From: Desulfobacterales bacterium
GTDB taxonomy: Bacteria > Desulfobacterota > DSM-4660 > Desulfatiglandales > B25-G16
Direction: 5' to 3'
Assembly: GCA_013375385.1 (NCBI GenBank)
Contig: JABXJY010000038.1
Span: 1-13,024 of the forward strand
DNA length: 13,024 nucleotides
Of this stretch, positions 5,875 through 12,914 are shown in pieces; the stretch's first letter is position 1; every line of letters begins with the position of its first letter. Both the position numbers and the translations under genes were made by a program. The notes below the pieces were generated by a model. The model ran no database searches. It was not told the DNA's origin and worked only from the letters and a program-made list of their open reading frames with translations.

Positions 5875-6804
5875 ATGGATTTGAGACAGCGGACGGTGGC
5901 ACAGGAGGTGAGCTGTACGGGAATAGGTCTTCACACTGGTAAGAAAGTAGGACTCACTGTCAAACCTGCACCACCGGATAGTGGTATAAGGTTTGAACGC
6001 GTTGATATATCCCCTGATTGTAGCGTCAAGGCTTCTTTTGATAATGTCATCAAGACAAATATGGCTACCACTATCGGTTTTAATGGATATAGTGTTTCCA
6101 CCATAGAGCATCTTATGGCTACCTTTTTTGGCATGGGTATAGATAATGCCTTAGTACAGATTGATGGCGAAGAAGTTCCTATTATGGATGGGAGTTGTGC
6201 CCCTTTTGTCTTTCTCCTCAAAAATGCCGGCGTTACCATACAGAACAGTCACAAGAGATTTCTTCTTGTTAAGAGCGCAGTCAAGGTTAAAGATGGGAAT
6301 CGATCTGTTCGTGTCTATCCCTGCAATGAGTTGAAGATAACATATAAAATCGACTTTGATCATCCTTTAATAAAAGATCAGGCCTATGAGGTATCCTTTT
6401 CCCAATCTACTTTCATCCAAGAGATCAGCAGGGCGCGGACATTTGGTTTTTTGAGGGATGTTCAGACATTATGGAATAATGGGCTGGCAAAGGGTGGATC
6501 GCTGGATAATGCTATTGTTGTGGATGAATTCAGGGTCCTAAATGAGGATGGCTTAAGGCATAAGAACGAGTTTGTAAGGCATAAGATCCTTGATTTCATA
6601 GGTGATTTGGCCATTCTTGGCCATATAGTAATTGGGCACTTTGTGGCAGAGAGATCGGGGCATTCTTTGAACCAAAGACTGCTTAAGAAATTTATGGCAC
6701 AAGACAAGTGCTGGGAGGTGGTACGATTTAGGAATAAAGAAGAGTGCAGTAAGATAAAGGTCAAGATACCATCCTTTGGTACACTCGATTCAGTGCCTGC
6801 CTAA
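5875..6804 (+). CDS. lpxC: UDP-3-O-acyl-N-acetylglucosamine deacetylase
   Basis: LpxC removes the N-acetyl group from UDP-3-O-acyl-GlcNAc, the committed step of lipid A synthesis, as a cytoplasmic zinc enzyme. The 309-residue length is normal. The N-terminal GIGLHTGK (16-23) is diagnostic. Zinc ligands are His79 in STIEHLMA, His236 and Asp240 in RHKILDFIGDL; Glu78 is the expected general base and His263 in SGHSLNQ the second catalytic residue. EISRARTFGFL (183-193) and KGGSLDNAIV (206-215) are further family signatures. The ATG at 5875 follows GAGGAA at 5864-5869. It stands alone between two sizeable intergenic regions, with a sigma-54-like element and an inverted repeat upstream, so it appears to be its own transcription unit or the first gene of one. 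Confidence 0.97.
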   Translation: MDLRQRTVAQEVSCTGIGLHTGKKVGLTVKPAPPDSGIRFERVDISPDCSVKASFDNVIKTNMATTIGFNGYSVSTIEHLMATFFGMGIDNALVQIDGEEVPIMDGSCAPFVFLLKNAGVTIQNSHKRFLLVKSAVKVKDGNRSVRVYPCNELKITYKIDFDHPLIKDQAYEVSFSQSTFIQEISRARTFGFLRDVQTLWNNGLAKGGSLDNAIVVDEFRVLNEDGLRHKNEFVRHKILDFIGDLAILGHIVIGHFVAERSGHSLNQRLLKKFMAQDKCWEVVRFRNKEECSKIKVKIPSFGTLDSVPA

Positions 6805-6806
6805 AA

Positions 6807-6834
6807 CAGTAAGCAGTAGGCGGCGAACAGGTCG
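6807..6834. repeat. Heptad repeat after lpxC, 4 units
   Basis: CAGTAAG, CAGTAGG, then CGGCGAA and CAGGTCG in 7-bp phase begin two bases after the lpxC stop codon. The rest of the 6805-7089 gap shows no gene; besides this repeat it holds the promoter candidate at 6918-6946. Confidence 0.6.
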
Positions 6835-6917
6835 CTAGCGCTCGCTTATTACTCTATCCTTCCTGCTATCCCCAATCTCTAAATTGGTGAGTCAAAGTCA
6901 ATTCCTTTTATTAAATC

Positions 6918-6946
6918 TTGCAATCATCCCTCCTTTTTTCTATGAT
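6918..6946 (+). promoter_or_regulatory. Candidate sigma-70 promoter for the DUF4390-kinase-waaA-lpxK run
   Basis: TTGCAA (6918-6923) and TATGAT (6941-6946, five of six consensus bases) are separated by 17 bp. The start site would be near 6953, giving a leader of about 135 bases before the DUF4390 gene. This is the best -10/-35 pair I see in the gap, but the AT-rich stretch around 6985-7002 offers weaker alternatives. Confidence 0.45.
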
Positions 6947-7089
6947 ACCCTCAGTATTCTTTTAAGATAGCTAATAGCAGTCTCTCAAATTATATTATAT
7001 GATTTTGCCTTGAGCAGAGGGTAGCGAGGAGCGTTTACCGAAGAAGAATGCGTCTGTCTTTCTAGTGTCAGAATAGAATTTGGTTTATT

Positions 7090-7662
7090 ATGATTATGCT
7101 AAAAAAGGATTTTCATTGTGCTTTAGGCATCTTTCTTCTTTTCTGCATCTCTCCCAAGCCTTCTTTGGCAAAAGAAGCTCGCTTATCAGACATAATTGTC
7201 ACTAACACCCGGGAGCATCTACTTGTTTACTTTAATGTAAAAGATTGTTTTACTGCAGATATGAACAAGGCTATCTTGAATGGGATTTCAACCAAGTTTA
7301 CCTTTATCGTCAAGTTACATGAGGTCAGGAATGCATGGCTTGACCGCAAGGTAGCAGATATCAGGTTGGCACATAACATAGAATACAACACCTTGAAAAA
7401 TGAATTTAACCTTTTTTTGCCAGAACAGAATAGTAAAAAGGTAAGGACTAAGGATTTTGATGAGGCTAAAAAACTAATGGCAGAGGTGGTCGCCTTAAAG
7501 GTGGCCAAGCTCGATAAGCTTAAAAGAGGACTCCATTATCAGTTAAGAATGAAGGCAGAGCTTGACAAGATTGAATTGCCTTTCTATCTAAACTATGTCT
7601 TCTTCTTTCTATCCTTATGGGATTTTGAGACAGACTGGTATTCCGTTATCTTTAGGTACTAA
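7090..7662 (+). CDS. DUF4390 domain-containing exported protein
   Basis: The function is unknown. The 190-residue product has a cleavable-type signal peptide: basic start, hydrophobic stretch about 10-21 and an SLA/KE cleavage site after Ala27. It should therefore be periplasmic or membrane-associated. The rest fits my recollection of the DUF4390 family: LLVYFNVKDCFTADMNKAI, a segment with many charged residues (about 110-155), and a C-terminal LNYVFFFLSLWDFETDWY that matches the family's usual FPLNYVLFFVSFWDFxTDWY-like end. The gene lies five bases before an NtrY-like kinase, a pairing typical of this family, so it may feed a signal to that sensor; this is inference. No strong Shine-Dalgarno is visible. 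Met3 (7096) is an alternative start. Confidence 0.8.
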   Translation: MIMLKKDFHCALGIFLLFCISPKPSLAKEARLSDIIVTNTREHLLVYFNVKDCFTADMNKAILNGISTKFTFIVKLHEVRNAWLDRKVADIRLAHNIEYNTLKNEFNLFLPEQNSKKVRTKDFDEAKKLMAEVVALKVAKLDKLKRGLHYQLRMKAELDKIELPFYLNYVFFFLSLWDFETDWYSVIFRY

Positions 7663-7667
7663 GACTA

Positions 7668-9899
7668 ATGAAAAAACAGTTAGATACAAAAAAGGAAGAT
7701 CTAAAGAGGCGTAGACGAGAAACTGTTATCATAGGCATTGTACTGCCGACTATTATCCTCCTTACCTACTTGGGAACCAAGATCCTCGACCTTGGTATTG
7801 AGCTACCGATCGCTGACAGCATCCTTATCTTCGCCTTAATAAATATCAATGTAATTCTACTGCTTCTTCTCCTCTACTTGACCATGAGAAATCTGGTTAA
7901 GCTGATTTTTGAGAGGAAAAAGAAGCTGATGGGCTCTAGCCTTAGAGCTAAACTCGTTTTTGCCTTTGTGATTCTTTCTCTCTTACCAACGATAATCATC
8001 TTTTTTGTTTCAGTGCAATTTATTTCTCTTTCTATTGAGTATTGGTTTAATCTTCAGGTTGAGCAATCTCTTCAAAAGTCTTTAGAGGTAGGTCAGGATT
8101 ATTATAAAAGAATCGGAGATGAGGCCCTGGCCTTCGGCAATAGCTTGAGTTCCGTAATTACCCATGAAGGCTACATGTTGTTATCAGAGAAAGACAAATT
8201 ACAGGCATTTATCGAAGAAAAGAGGAGGGAATACAATCTTGCTGCTGTTCAGATTATTTCATCAAAGTTGCTTCCAAGAGCCGCCTCTTATGACAACAGG
8301 GTTGATCTAAAGCCTTTTGAAGATCTAAGCATTGAAGTACTGCGCAAGAGTTTCAAAGATTCAACTGATATGAGGGTGATTCAGACCTCCTCACACGGAG
8401 ACTTAGTAAGGGGTATTGTACCCATATTTTCACGAACCGAAACCAAGGCCCAGGTAGGAGCAATTGTTGTTGCCAAGCTTATCCCAGGAGTGGTTTTGAA
8501 TAGGCTAGTAACCATTAATAAAGGCCTGGAAGGCTATAAACAATTAAAGATGCTCAAGAGACCAATCAAGCTAAGCCATTTGATCACTCTGTCCATTGTT
8601 ACGCTGCTCGTTATCTTTTCGGCCATTTGGTTTGGTTTTTATCTGTCGAAAGGGATTACAGTCCCCATAGAGGAACTGGCTAAAGCTACTAAAAAGATTG
8701 CCTCTGGTAATTATAGCTTTCATATCAATCTGGAATCCAAGGATGAGATGGGCGTTCTTGTAGATTCATTCAACAGGATGACAAAGGATCTTAGGGAAGG
8801 CAAGAGCAAACTTGACGTAGTCAATAGGGATTTGATCACCAGCAATAAGGAATTAGATCAGCGGCATCTTTATATGGAGACTATTTTAGAAAATGTGGCT
8901 GCTGGTGTTATATCTGCGGATTCTCAAGGGGTGATTACAACCATAAATAAGTCTGCAGAAAAGATGCTTGATATATCAGCTCAGGAAATAATAGGACAAA
9001 ATTATAAGAATGTCTTGGGCCGCAAATATCGGTCGATTATCAGCGGATTTGTGGCTGACAGAAATCTCTTTAAGAAGGGATCCATCCAAAGAGAGATAGG
9101 CATCTCAATAAGGGGACGTTCCTTAAAATTGCTGGCCTCCTTGAAGGCCTTGATGGATGAACAAGATAATTACCTTGGATTAGTTGCGGTATTTGAAGAT
9201 TTGACTGAGTTAGAAAGGGCGCAGAGGATGGCCGCATGGAGAGAGGTAGCCAGACGTATCGCCCATGAGGTAAAGAATCCATTGACCCCAATCCAGCTTT
9301 CAGCACAACGATTGAGAAGAAAGTATGGTGAAAGTTTAGCAAAGGAGGATGGGACCGTTTTTGACGAATGTACGCGGTTGATAATAGACAACGTTGAAGA
9401 GTTGAAGGTATTGGTGAATGAATTCTCCAATTTTGCCCGTATGCCAGCTTCTACTCCGGTGCCAGATGATATAAAACAGATCATTCAGGATGCAATTCTA
9501 TTGTACAGAGATGCCCACAAAAAAATAACCTTCGAGTTTATCGAGAATGATGATATTCCTATAGTTAGACTTGATAAGGAACAGGTAAAAAGGGCGATGA
9601 TTAATCTTTTCGATAATGCTGTGGCAGCTATCTCTGGTAAGGGAAAGATCAGCACGAAACTTTTCTATGACAAGGCATTGAAGATTCTCAGGATCGAAGT
9701 TGCTGATACCGGTACCGGTATATCTAATGAGGATAAGGAGCATCTTTTTGAACCATATTTCTCTACAAAAAAGTCTGGTACAGGATTAGGTCTCGCCATT
9801 GTTAGCAGGATAATCAGTGAGCATAATGGGTTTATCAGGGTTGAGGATAATGAGCCGAAGGGTACAAAGTTTATCATCGAGTTACCAGTGAGGGTTTAA
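7668..9899 (+). CDS. NtrY-like membrane sensor histidine kinase
   Basis: This is a 743-residue two-component sensor. Predicted order: membrane helices at about 20-40, 51-71 and 95-120, an extracytoplasmic sensor region (about 121-303), a fourth helix (304-327), HAMP (328-380, starting after YLSKGITVPIEEL), a PAS domain (about 402-511), a HisKA domain with phospho-acceptor His533 in ARRIAHEVKNPLTPIQLSA, and HATPase_c with N-box NLFDNAV (646-652), DTGTGIS (680-686), FEPYFSTK (694-701) and GTGLGLA (704-710). All catalytic boxes are intact. Topology and domain order are those of the NtrY group, which usually phosphorylates an NtrX/NtrC-type sigma-54 activator, but no response regulator is encoded here. 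The start is coupled to DUF4390 with a 5-base gap. It ends one base before a ten-unit heptad repeat. Confidence 0.93.
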   Translation: MKKQLDTKKEDLKRRRRETVIIGIVLPTIILLTYLGTKILDLGIELPIADSILIFALININVILLLLLLYLTMRNLVKLIFERKKKLMGSSLRAKLVFAFVILSLLPTIIIFFVSVQFISLSIEYWFNLQVEQSLQKSLEVGQDYYKRIGDEALAFGNSLSSVITHEGYMLLSEKDKLQAFIEEKRREYNLAAVQIISSKLLPRAASYDNRVDLKPFEDLSIEVLRKSFKDSTDMRVIQTSSHGDLVRGIVPIFSRTETKAQVGAIVVAKLIPGVVLNRLVTINKGLEGYKQLKMLKRPIKLSHLITLSIVTLLVIFSAIWFGFYLSKGITVPIEELAKATKKIASGNYSFHINLESKDEMGVLVDSFNRMTKDLREGKSKLDVVNRDLITSNKELDQRHLYMETILENVAAGVISADSQGVITTINKSAEKMLDISAQEIIGQNYKNVLGRKYRSIISGFVADRNLFKKGSIQREIGISIRGRSLKLLASLKALMDEQDNYLGLVAVFEDLTELERAQRMAAWREVARRIAHEVKNPLTPIQLSAQRLRRKYGESLAKEDGTVFDECTRLIIDNVEELKVLVNEFSNFARMPASTPVPDDIKQIIQDAILLYRDAHKKITFEFIENDDIPIVRLDKEQVKRAMINLFDNAVAAISGKGKISTKLFYDKALKILRIEVADTGTGISNEDKEHLFEPYFSTKKSGTGLGLAIVSRIISEHNGFIRVEDNEPKGTKFIIELPVRV

Positions 9900-9900
9900 A

Positions 9901-9970
9901 CTCGTTGCTCGTTGCTGGTTACTGGTTTCTAGTTAACGAGTAACGAGTAACAAGGGACGAGTGACGAGCA
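9901..9970. repeat. Ten-unit heptad repeat filling the kinase-waaA gap
   Basis: Exactly ten 7-bp units occupy the space between the kinase stop (9897-9899, plus one A) and the waaA ATG at 9971. The first five units (9901-9935) are of CTSGTTR type, for example CTCGTTG twice and CTGGTTA. The last five (9936-9970) are reverse complements, for example ACGAGTA twice and ACGAGCA. The two halves can therefore pair as a long imperfect hairpin in RNA or extruded DNA. No T-run follows, so it is not a classical terminator, and the waaA ribosome binding region must lie in the last units. Confidence 0.8.
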
Positions 9971-11296
9971 ATGTTTATATTCTATCATCTTCTGGCTTCC
10001 CTTATCCTTGTCTTTTTCTCCCCCCTTTTTTGTCTCTTAGAGAATAAAGATCGTCTTAAAGAAAGGTTGGGCCTGAACCTTCCAGATCTCGGGGAATCAG
10101 GATTTGGTAGATTTTGGGTCCATGCCCTTTCAGTAGGAGAAGTCATATCTGCCATTCCTTTACTTGAGGCATTAAAAAGCAGGTATCCATCAAGGGAGAT
10201 CGTCCTTTCTGTTAAGACAGCCACCGGCTTAGAGGTGGCAAGAGACAGACTTAAAGGTAAGGTGGACTACTTACTGCCAATGCCTCTTGACTTCTGGTGG
10301 TCAGTGAGGAGGATCATAAGAAATATTAGGCCGACTATTTTTATCCTGGTGGAGACGGATATCTGGCCAGGTTTGATTTCATCCTTGAAAAAGGAGGGGG
10401 TTAAGACAATCCTGGTGAACGGTAGGGTTTCCCCCCGCACCGGGAAATCCTATGTGAGGTGGCGATTTTTAATCAAGAGAGTGCTCAATACATTAGAATT
10501 ATTTCTGATGCAAACAAAACTCGATAAATATCGTATTATTAGGGGAGGAATTTCTCCAGACAAGGTAAAGGTTACTGGAAACATCAAGTTTGACAGGAAA
10601 TGGAGGCCTCTTACAGATAAAGAGCGCAATAGATGGCTTCAGCTTTTGAACCTGAAAGATGGGCTCGTATGGGTAGCGGGAAGCACCCATCACCCTGAAG
10701 AAAGGATTATATTTAATGTATTTGGTCGACTCCTCAAATTGTTTCCAGGTCTTTCTCTTATAATTGGTCCGAGAGAGGCCCATAGGTTTGATGAGGTCTA
10801 CCATCTTGCCAGAGATCTTGGGTTCAGGGCTATCAGAAAGACTGAATTGCCTTCAGGCTCACCTCCTACTCTCCCGAAGGCGGACAGGGGGGAAGAAAGC
10901 CAAAGATACAATGTTTTTGTTCTTAATACACTTGGCGAATTGGGAAGGGTTTATGGATTAGCTGATGTTGCCTTTGTAGGGGGAAGCCTTGCTTCAATAG
11001 GAGGTCATAATCTATTGGAACCAGCATTTTTTGGTATACCTGTCATTTTTGGTCCCCATACCTACAACTTTGCCACTATGTCCCAATCAATGATCAAATG
11101 CGGGGGCGGTAAAGTGGTTGCCGATGAATCGGATTTTTTCCATGTTATGGTAGAGCTCTTAGGCCAAAAAAGTAAAAGGGAGCAGATAGGGAGAAGGGCT
11201 GAGGAATTCGTGAAGCAAAATCAGGGAGCCCTTGATAGGGTAATGGGAATTCTTAAGCCTTACATTGAAGTGTCTAAAGTGCCCAAAGTGAGCTAA
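9971..11296 (+). CDS. waaA: Kdo transferase (3-deoxy-D-manno-octulosonic acid transferase)
   Basis: WaaA (KdtA) transfers one or more Kdo residues from CMP-Kdo to the lipid A precursor at the inner face of the cytoplasmic membrane. The 441-residue product starts with a hydrophobic anchor (about 5-22). It carries the acceptor-side motif LKERLG with Glu31, the expected catalytic base, then WVHALSVGEVISAIPLLEAL (49-68), ETDIWPGLI (128-136), VNGRVSPRTGKSY (149-161), GSTHHPEERII (237-247), PREAHRF (267-273) and the CMP-binding-side GGSLASIGGHNLLEP (337-351) with FGPHTYNF (360-367). About 295-312 is a charged, proline-rich insertion in the linker before the last strands. There is no strong Shine-Dalgarno; the start abuts a heptad repeat. 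The last nine residues, EVSKVPKVS, are encoded by a separate short-period repeat. Confidence 0.95.
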   Translation: MFIFYHLLASLILVFFSPLFCLLENKDRLKERLGLNLPDLGESGFGRFWVHALSVGEVISAIPLLEALKSRYPSREIVLSVKTATGLEVARDRLKGKVDYLLPMPLDFWWSVRRIIRNIRPTIFILVETDIWPGLISSLKKEGVKTILVNGRVSPRTGKSYVRWRFLIKRVLNTLELFLMQTKLDKYRIIRGGISPDKVKVTGNIKFDRKWRPLTDKERNRWLQLLNLKDGLVWVAGSTHHPEERIIFNVFGRLLKLFPGLSLIIGPREAHRFDEVYHLARDLGFRAIRKTELPSGSPPTLPKADRGEESQRYNVFVLNTLGELGRVYGLADVAFVGGSLASIGGHNLLEPAFFGIPVIFGPHTYNFATMSQSMIKCGGGKVVADESDFFHVMVELLGQKSKREQIGRRAEEFVKQNQGALDRVMGILKPYIEVSKVPKVS

Positions 11297-11309
11297 AGTG
11301 CCTAAAGTG
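11274..11309. repeat. CTAAAGTG repeat over the waaA stop codon, 4 units
   Basis: CTAAAGTG (11274-11281), CCAAAGTG (11283-11290), CTAAAGTG (11293-11300) and CTAAAGTG (11302-11309) recur with 9-10-9 bp spacing. The waaA TAA stop (11294-11296) falls in the third unit. This is a different family from the heptads, with a longer period and a single orientation. Confidence 0.75.
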
Positions 11310-11343
11310 AATAACAGAACAAACACAAAAAACAGAAAAACAT

Positions 11344-12450
11344 ATGAATACGGTTAATTGGTCAGCTATTCATGCAAAGAGACAAAGGAATGTTATCACA
11401 TTTTTCCTGCGGCCTATTTCCTTAGTCTACAGTCTTGCTATCCGGCTTAGACTCATTGCCTATGAGGTTGGTCTTTTCAGTATCAAATCCCTTCCCACTT
11501 ATGTTGTGAGTATCGGAAATATTACGACAGGGGGTACCGGTAAAACGCCATTTGTCGCGATGCTTGCCGAGTGGGCAAGTAGAAATGGATTTAGGGTAGG
11601 TATCCTTTCTAGGGGTTATAAAAGAAAGAGAAGCCGCAACACCCTTGTTGTCTCTGATGGAAAAAAGGTTTTGGCATCTGTCGCTGAGGCAGGGGATGAG
11701 CCATTTCTGTTAGCCAAGAAATTACCCACTGTTCCTGTATTAGTGTCGAAAAAAAGATGCAGGATCGGACATCTGGCCTTAAGCCTCTTTAATTCAGAAT
11801 TACTGCTATTAGATGACGGATATCAGCATTTGTCGTTGAAAAGGGATTTGGACATTCTCCTCTTGGATGCTAAAAGACAATTTGGAAATAGATCGTTATT
11901 GCCCCTCGGCCCTTTAAGGGAACCAGTTGAGCAGGCAAAAAGAGCGGATCTCATTATTATTACCAGATGCACAGATGAGCATCCTGGAGATGACCTTGTA
12001 GATTTCTTGCAACGAAATTTTCCTGGGAGGCCGATCTTTCGATCTGGGCATTTTCCTGATCAGGTTATGTTTCCTCTTGTTGGTAAAACCTATTCACCTG
12101 GCTTTTTGTCAGGGAAGAAGGTGCTTGCCTTTGCAGGGTTGGCTAATCCAGATAATTTTTTGGAAATGGTAAAAGGTCTCGGGGCTCATGTCATCCACTT
12201 CAAGGCCTTTTCCGACCATCACCCCTTTACCAAGGATGAGATTGAAGAGCTTGCCTCCTGGAAGAGAAGATCAGATGCCGATTTCTTGCTGACCACAGAG
12301 AAAGACTGGGTCAGGACAGATAGCAAAATCGGTGCTGATCTGGATGTTGCTATCTTAACCATAAAAACAGGGCTCCTTTCAGGCAGAGATATCTTTTTTG
12401 ATATCATCAGGCAGGGCATTATTAAATCTACTAAAACATTCAGCCACTGA
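11344..12450 (+). CDS. lpxK: Tetraacyldisaccharide 4'-kinase
   Basis: LpxK phosphorylates the 4' position of tetraacyldisaccharide-1-phosphate to make lipid IVA at the inner membrane. The 368-residue length is a little above the usual 330-350. A membrane-associated N-terminal helix (about 18-46) precedes the P-loop GNITTGGTGKTPF (58-70). Other family signatures are ILSRGYKRK (87-95), AGDEPFLLAKK (116-126), LLLDDGYQHLSLKRDLDILLLD (lead residues Asp157, Asp158, Gln161 and His162), PLGPLREP (187-194), FSDHHPFT (289-296) and TTEKDWVR (317-324). It lies 47 bases after waaA and presumably shares its transcript. No good Shine-Dalgarno is visible in the A-rich leader. Its final Ser-His-stop is encoded at the edge of the repeat-like sequence that precedes the GxxExxY gene. 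Confidence 0.95.
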   Translation: MNTVNWSAIHAKRQRNVITFFLRPISLVYSLAIRLRLIAYEVGLFSIKSLPTYVVSIGNITTGGTGKTPFVAMLAEWASRNGFRVGILSRGYKRKRSRNTLVVSDGKKVLASVAEAGDEPFLLAKKLPTVPVLVSKKRCRIGHLALSLFNSELLLLDDGYQHLSLKRDLDILLLDAKRQFGNRSLLPLGPLREPVEQAKRADLIIITRCTDEHPGDDLVDFLQRNFPGRPIFRSGHFPDQVMFPLVGKTYSPGFLSGKKVLAFAGLANPDNFLEMVKGLGAHVIHFKAFSDHHPFTKDEIEELASWKRRSDADFLLTTEKDWVRTDSKIGADLDVAILTIKTGLLSGRDIFFDIIRQGIIKSTKTFSH

Positions 12451-12469
12451 GTCACCAAGACACATTTGG

Positions 12470-12487
12470 ACGCAGATGAACGCAGAT
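12470..12487. repeat. 10-bp period repeat ACGCAGAT x2
   Basis: ACGCAGAT at 12470-12477 and 12480-12487 are exact copies ten bases apart. The first supplies the A and T of the GxxExxY start codon and the second encodes Asn-Ala-Asp at residues 2-4. I recall this kind of sequence in front of many GxxExxY genes in environmental bacteria; that is background knowledge. Confidence 0.6.
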
Positions 12488-12871
12488 TGCCAAGATTTTA
12501 AGTATAAGGAGCTAACTGAAAAGACTATCAAAATCTTCTATAGGGTCTACAATAAACTTGGCTATGGTTTTCTTGAAAAGATCTACGAGAATACAATGAT
12601 GATAGAATTCAAGAAGGAGGGTATTCCTGCTGTTTCTGAATCTCCGATATAGGTATTTTATGAAGGTGAAGTTATAGGTGAATACTCTGCTGGTATGCTG
12701 GTTGATAACAAAGTAATGGTAGAGATAAAAGCAGCAAAACGATTGGTAGAAGAAAATGAAGCACAGTTATTGAATTATCTGAAAGCACCCGATATTGAAG
12801 TTGGACTTCTGCTTAATTTCGGCACTAAAGCAGAATTTAAACGTAAGGTATTTGACAATTTGAGAAAATAA
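12476..12871 (+). pseudogene. GxxExxY family protein, interrupted by an amber codon
   Basis: The frame from the ATG at 12476 to the TAA at 12869-12871 would be 131 residues, the family's normal size, but codon 59 (12650-12652) is TAG. Upstream lies the name motif G31-F-L-E34-K-I-Y37. Downstream in the same frame lies the nuclease-like core D77...E83-I-K85, then NEAQLLNYLKA (94-104) and a typical LLLNFG...KRKVFDN end. GxxExxY proteins belong to the PD-(D/E)XK nuclease-like superfamily (Pfam PDDEXK_3); their biological role is not settled. The stop lies before all three core residues, so the 58-residue product should be inactive unless read through. The stop may have arisen from AAG or CAG by one base change. 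An upstream ATG at 12398 lies inside lpxK and is not credible. Confidence 0.85.
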
Positions 12872-12914
12872 TTTTCTGCAGATATCAGCGAAAGTTTGCG
12901 TCCTAAACAAAAAA

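Larger units (their letters stand above)
12465..12907. mobile_element. Possible GxxExxY cassette with inverted ends
   Basis: GGACGCA (12468-12474) and its reverse complement TGCGTCC (12897-12903) flank the GxxExxY pseudogene, with TTT outside the left copy and TAAA outside the right. The left end also contains ACGCAGAT twice with a 10-bp period (12470-12487). No transposase is present. The unit interrupts the lpxK-waaF run. The 7-bp ends are short, so the mobile nature is inferred and not shown. Confidence 0.3.

Noticed and set aside
6822..6850. Terminator after lpxC from GCGA/TCGC and the GCTAGC palindrome.
   Set aside because: The stems are four to six bases and no T-run follows; I see no convincing terminator for lpxC.
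39..9970. The heptad tracts as CRISPR arrays or classical microsatellites.
   Set aside because: Units are 7 bp with no spacers, they are degenerate, and no cas genes are present.
12398..12475. Upstream in-frame start of the GxxExxY frame inside lpxK.
   Set aside because: It would overlap the conserved-frame end of lpxK and add 26 residues not found in the family; the ATG at 12476 gives the usual MNAD start.
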